From positions 1,612,001 to 1,676,000 of the forward strand of contig OX596337.1 of NCBI GenBank assembly GCA_951394405.1: a stretch of DNA of 64,000 bases, given 5' to 3'. A program made the position numbers and the translations under genes. The DNA is from Coprinellus micaceus (lineage: Eukaryota > Basidiomycota > Agaricomycetes > Agaricales > Psathyrellaceae). The notes under the pieces were generated by a model, which worked only from the letters and a program-made list of their open reading frames with translations, had not been told where the DNA came from and made no database searches. Below, piece by piece: positions 60,434 through 64,000 of this stretch (position 1 is the stretch's first letter; each line of letters begins with the position of its first letter).

Positions 60434-63340
60434 GGGTCCCATACGCTGCATCGTTCTAGATCTCGCGTTGTATACTATATTATTTTGCTATCCAAGCACC
60501 TCGCATTGTGTGTATGTATCAATAGGGCACTAGTTATAGGTAGGATATTGGGACTTCATATACCATTCGCATGTTATACCAACCTCAGGCTGAATCACTT
60601 GAATAAATGGAATATCTCAAGTCGGTAAACTGCGGCATAGTTTCTGTGTGCCTCGCTGCCCCTTGCGAACCTCTTAAGATCACCTTGCTGTAGGCCGCGG
60701 AAATCGCGTGTATCTCTTGGTCTTCACTATTTTTAGTATAGATGATTATTATCCTTACCACGAGTCTTTTGTCTACGAGCGGAGGAGAGCGCCGTTAGGT
60801 TCTTCCCACTCTATATGCACAACACTGCTCCTACCTAAGCACCGACGAACAGACGGGACGGACAGTTGAAGGACCTCGTCATTCTGTTCTCGTCGACATT
60901 CATGCGATCATTATCGCGATCGGGCGCCGATCCTATGGGAAAGCTACGACCGTAGCCCTGACATACATCTCAGAACAACAATAATATAGGCTCGAACCCG
61001 CCTTTACTAGAAAGTGGCATGGATCCGGCATGGCCACAGTAACTTACTATCCTCTTACAAGGGCTGGCTTCGACCCAACGGCAGTAGATGCATGCATTGA
61101 TATCTACCTCAAGTGCACAATCTCTCTTCCTAGAAAGGAAATATTTCCTCTTTGCCGTCCTGGCCCTTTGCGATGGTGCTCAAATAGGCGCCCATCATTG
61201 GGGTCATCAGTGTCACTGATCCTGATGCTAGTCCTGATTGGCAGTTCGTGGTGGCGCCCGTACTTCTCCCTGAATTTGCGGGCATCGCCCGTTTACCACG
61301 CCCATCCGCATTGTCAACTTCAGGCAGCTCCGACGGCCAGCCATCGACTCTCACTTACGAGAGAAGTTCACTTCTGCGCAACGAAGCCGCGTTTTTGAGT
61401 TCAAATAGTTGTTCGTCATGGCTAATAAGGGAACGTGGGCAGGTACACTCGGGATTGCGGTTTGGAGGTCTTCTATTCTCTACTAAACCCCGTTTAAGTG
61501 TGGCGTGGTTGGATCGGCGGGGTTTTCTCGGCAATTTCGCCTGGTGCATGCATCCGTTTGGCTTCTCAGGACAATAGTATAAATATAGGGTAACCTATGT
61601 TTGGCTCCCGTGAGGTGAGAGTTTGCGCAGAGCCACATAGGAGCGACCGGTCGCCAATATTCCCGTCATAAGAGAAGCGTAGGTTAGACGAATTTCTCTC
61701 TATGCGAAGGCCAGATCCAGGAGTCACGTATCGCCAGGAGATTACAACTTCGGCCAAAGGCGATCCCCAGCATGACAGAAAAAGGCCCCACGCCGTCACC
61801 CCTGTTGAAGCTTCGCGGCAACAAGCCGCCTTGGGTGCACCTTGGTACCGCCTAGGCGGATAGCCACGTTGATGACCCCAGAATTGGACATCCCAATGAT
61901 TAATCCTGCCCGAATCGAACTTCCTAGACATGCCAGCCATCAAGCCTTTAAACCCGTGGCCAGAACGCTCGAGGGAGGATGAGAATAGTAGAGAGGTGGC
62001 TCGCAGGATATCAAAAATAAGATCCTCGGGCTACTCTCGGTTCCATGTAAGAATCTAGTTCTGAGGACTCCGCCATTTCCCTGCATCCGAGAAGGGCAGT
62101 AGGTCAATCGCGCAACTGCCATCGGCTTGGATGGCTGCACGCGAGATGGGGATTCCAGTATCGCGACAGCAGTCTATCCCCTTAATTCATTTAGTCTGGT
62201 GGTCCATCCGAAGGTGACGATGTATATTGGGTTTTCGGCTATGTATATGTCTCCCGTGGTGATCATCTTCGATCTGAACGACCACGCCTTCTCTGGTCCG
62301 AGGAAATCTCCACTCACCGTCTTATCTATTCTATTTGTCGTTAGGCTCCAAAATCAACGGAAGTAGAAGCATTGCTACGTTGACAGGATTCGACCAGAGC
62401 GCCAACGTCAGCGAGTTGTGGCTCGCTCTACTCACTCTGCCGAGTGCACTGGACCACATTCCCCGCCTCCGTCGCAGCTATGAATGCCGAGCCTAATGCA
62501 CCCTCTTATATTAGAAATTATATTAAGATCCAGCCTTCGTTTTGACTCAACTTTTCCCGCGGGCTACGCAGCGAGATGCAGGCCATGGAGCGTCTTTTAT
62601 TAAGGAGGAAAATCTGGTCCGGTACGCTTCCGATCGAATAGGGTGTCCCAGAGAGGTTGATCCCGTTACGCATCCCTCTGTTCATGGAGATGTGTTTTAC
62701 CTTTATCGACCCAACGTCAGCACATCTGGTTCGACCTATCTGCACCAACAAGCGCCCAACCATGGCCATCAATATGCGAATTGATGGGAAATCGCTCAGT
62801 CTACCGCCCTGCATCTTACTACATGGACGCAGAGGATTCGGGCTGCTTGAAACTCACGCCTAGAGAGCTGAATTTGGGAGACCAAGGGCTTAAGGACATC
62901 TAGCGTAAGCCTGAGCTTGGCTTGCCCATGCTCACTCGTCTCCTCGAATACACCCGATGTAGCATCCGATTCCATAAGTGAGCTTCAAATGGCCGCAATC
63001 GCAGACAGCCGCAGCCTCGCTCTAGATCCCCGAAGGTGTTCCCCTTGATGAATAAGTTTTTCGGTGTACAGCTGGGACTTGGTGAAACAAAGCCGTTCTG
63101 GGCCACGTCTTGCGCTTGCGTCATTCGCTGAGGTTCCGAGTCCTGGTTCTCCATCATAATTGGGGGTACTAGCGCCACTAGCGCCACCTGCCTTCCTCCC
63201 CTATACTTAAAGTTACGAGTCTCCTCCTCTCGGGGTTGTCACCTAGTCATGCGACCTTTCATTAATCAGCGTGCCGGTTCCTTTCCCAGATAGCAAATGC
63301 CAGCGATGTACTAGCCCTGGGGCACTTGAACCGTACCAGA
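60434..63340. other. Gene-poor stretch of about 2.9 kb
   Basis: This is the longest stretch without a supported gene in the window. Frames are all below about 125 codons, lack motifs, and do not join with good splice sites. It could hold degenerate mobile DNA or a non-coding transcript, but I see no terminal repeats, poly-A tails or transposase/reverse-transcriptase motifs. Confidence 0.45.
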
Positions 63341-63979
63341 ATGTCCATTCCATCGACTAACCCGACTATGAGCGTTGATGGTCGGCAGACTCCAGAGACG
63401 AAGTCGTATCCAGCCTCAGTTCACTTTGCCTTCGTTGGAGGGCTCCTCCTCCCGTTGGCTGCAATTCCATATCTTTTGAGCCGAAGGCAGACATTCGTCG
63501 TCCGGAATCGATTACAAGAGGCGGAACGCGTGCTTCAAGCACTTCAACAGGAGTTGAAGGCAACGACGAGAGAGCTACAAACCCTGAGGTCAAAGCAAAC
63601 GTACAATTCATCCCAGATCAAGCAGCTCCAAGGGTCGCTCGACGAAGTAGACCAAAGATCCGGTAAATTCCAAGCGGATGGAATTGAAGGTCAGAAGGCC
63701 TTGCTCCAGTATGTCGTCGAGCTCGAGAGGGATCTAGAATCTTCCAAGTAAACCTTTCAGCTGGTTGTTTGCGTCGTGTTGGCTGACAGCACTCCCAGAA
63801 CTCTCCACGGAAATTCCATGCGTGAGGTTGGACGATCGCTTGGATCTGTCGCTGCTTTCATGCACGAGTTGGAGTTGGGCTTGGGCATGGTTCGAAAGGG
63901 GGAGGATCCTCGAGGAATAGAGCGCCTTCGTGCTATAGCAGCGAAGCTCCAGCAGGGGGTTTCGAAGGCTGACAAGTAG
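63341..63979 (+). CDS. Small membrane-anchored coiled-coil protein, unknown
   Basis: Two exons (63341-63747 and 63790-63979) encode 198 residues. A single hydrophobic segment, VHFAFVGGLLLPLAAIPYLL, lies near residues 28-47. A heptad-rich coiled coil follows (NRLQEAERVLQALQQELKAT to about residue 130). After the intron comes a compact helical end, VGRSLGSVAAFMHELELGLG and GIERLRAIAAKLQQGV. I do not recognise the family; the layout suggests a protein anchored in an organelle membrane with a soluble helical arm. Splicing joins ESS to N-TPRTLHGN in frame. The stop lies 21 bases before the window end, so the gene is complete. The start is the second Met of the open frame, which directly precedes the SIPSTNP leader. 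Confidence 0.7.
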
Positions 63980-64000
63980 ATGGCTATTCAATAGAAACCG

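Noticed and set aside
60985..61010. tRNA-like TTCGA box (GGTTCGAGCC on the minus strand)
   Set aside because: The flanking bases cannot form the T-stem and no matching A box or acceptor stem is present.

Overview
This window looks like a gene-dense piece of an Agaricomycete (mushroom-forming basidiomycete) nuclear genome. Coding regions are cut by many short GT-AG introns of about 45-100 bases, proteins carry long Ser/Pro-rich low-complexity arms, and the set of families fits: a NACHT-ankyrin NLR-like receptor, a DUF6533-type membrane protein, a CCNB1IP1/HEI10-type meiotic RING protein and a basidiomycete CUE-like protein. I rebuilt most spliced genes by hand. The exon lengths of the models given with exon coordinates sum to whole codons, which supports those models but does not replace RNA evidence.

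Layout. 1-3619 (+): 5'-truncated NACHT-ankyrin gene with several broken frames. 4255-6636 (-): Pro-rich protein ending in a TFIIS-N/LEDGF-like helical domain. 8296-12311 (+): inositol hexakisphosphate kinase (KCS1). 13408-15632 (+): HEI10-like RING coiled-coil protein in about 15 exons. 16159-19764 (-): CUE-like protein. 21797-22807 (+): Mediator MED18. Then four minus-strand genes: BCD1 (22914-24658), DRE2/anamorsin (25435-26706), a forkhead factor (27005-28344) and FAR11/STRIP (28983-32794). 34898-37208 (+): cyclin. 38594-42488 (-): ubiquitin E1. 43299-44422 (-): cyclin-like protein. 44896-47270 (-): cactin. 47507-49805 (+): mitochondrial ClpX. 50048-51040 (-): RanBP1. 51201-52099 (+): EMP24/TMED2. 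52476-55699 (-): kinesin-8. 55950-57226 (+): dihydroorotase. 58711-60433 (+): DUF6533-type membrane protein. 63341-63979 (+): membrane-anchored coiled-coil protein.

Most of these are single-copy housekeeping or regulatory genes, so this is mainly a conserved core region with an accessory immune-receptor relic at the left edge. Recurrent themes are cell-cycle and ubiquitin control (two cyclins flanking UBA1, HEI10, FAR11, a forkhead factor, kinesin-8), RNA processing (BCD1, cactin, MED18) and nuclear or secretory transport (RanBP1, EMP24). Three gene pairs (cactin/ClpX, RanBP1/EMP24, kinesin-8/dihydroorotase) are head-to-head with only about 160-250 bases between start codons. The most striking feature is gene architecture: several genes need microexons of 6-20 bases. 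Two 7-base exons and a 17-base exon lie in ClpX, one of them encoding part of the substrate-gripping pore loop, and HEI10 needs 7-, 13- and 18-base exons plus two apparent GC-AG introns. I see no rRNA, convincing tRNA, CRISPR array or intact transposon.
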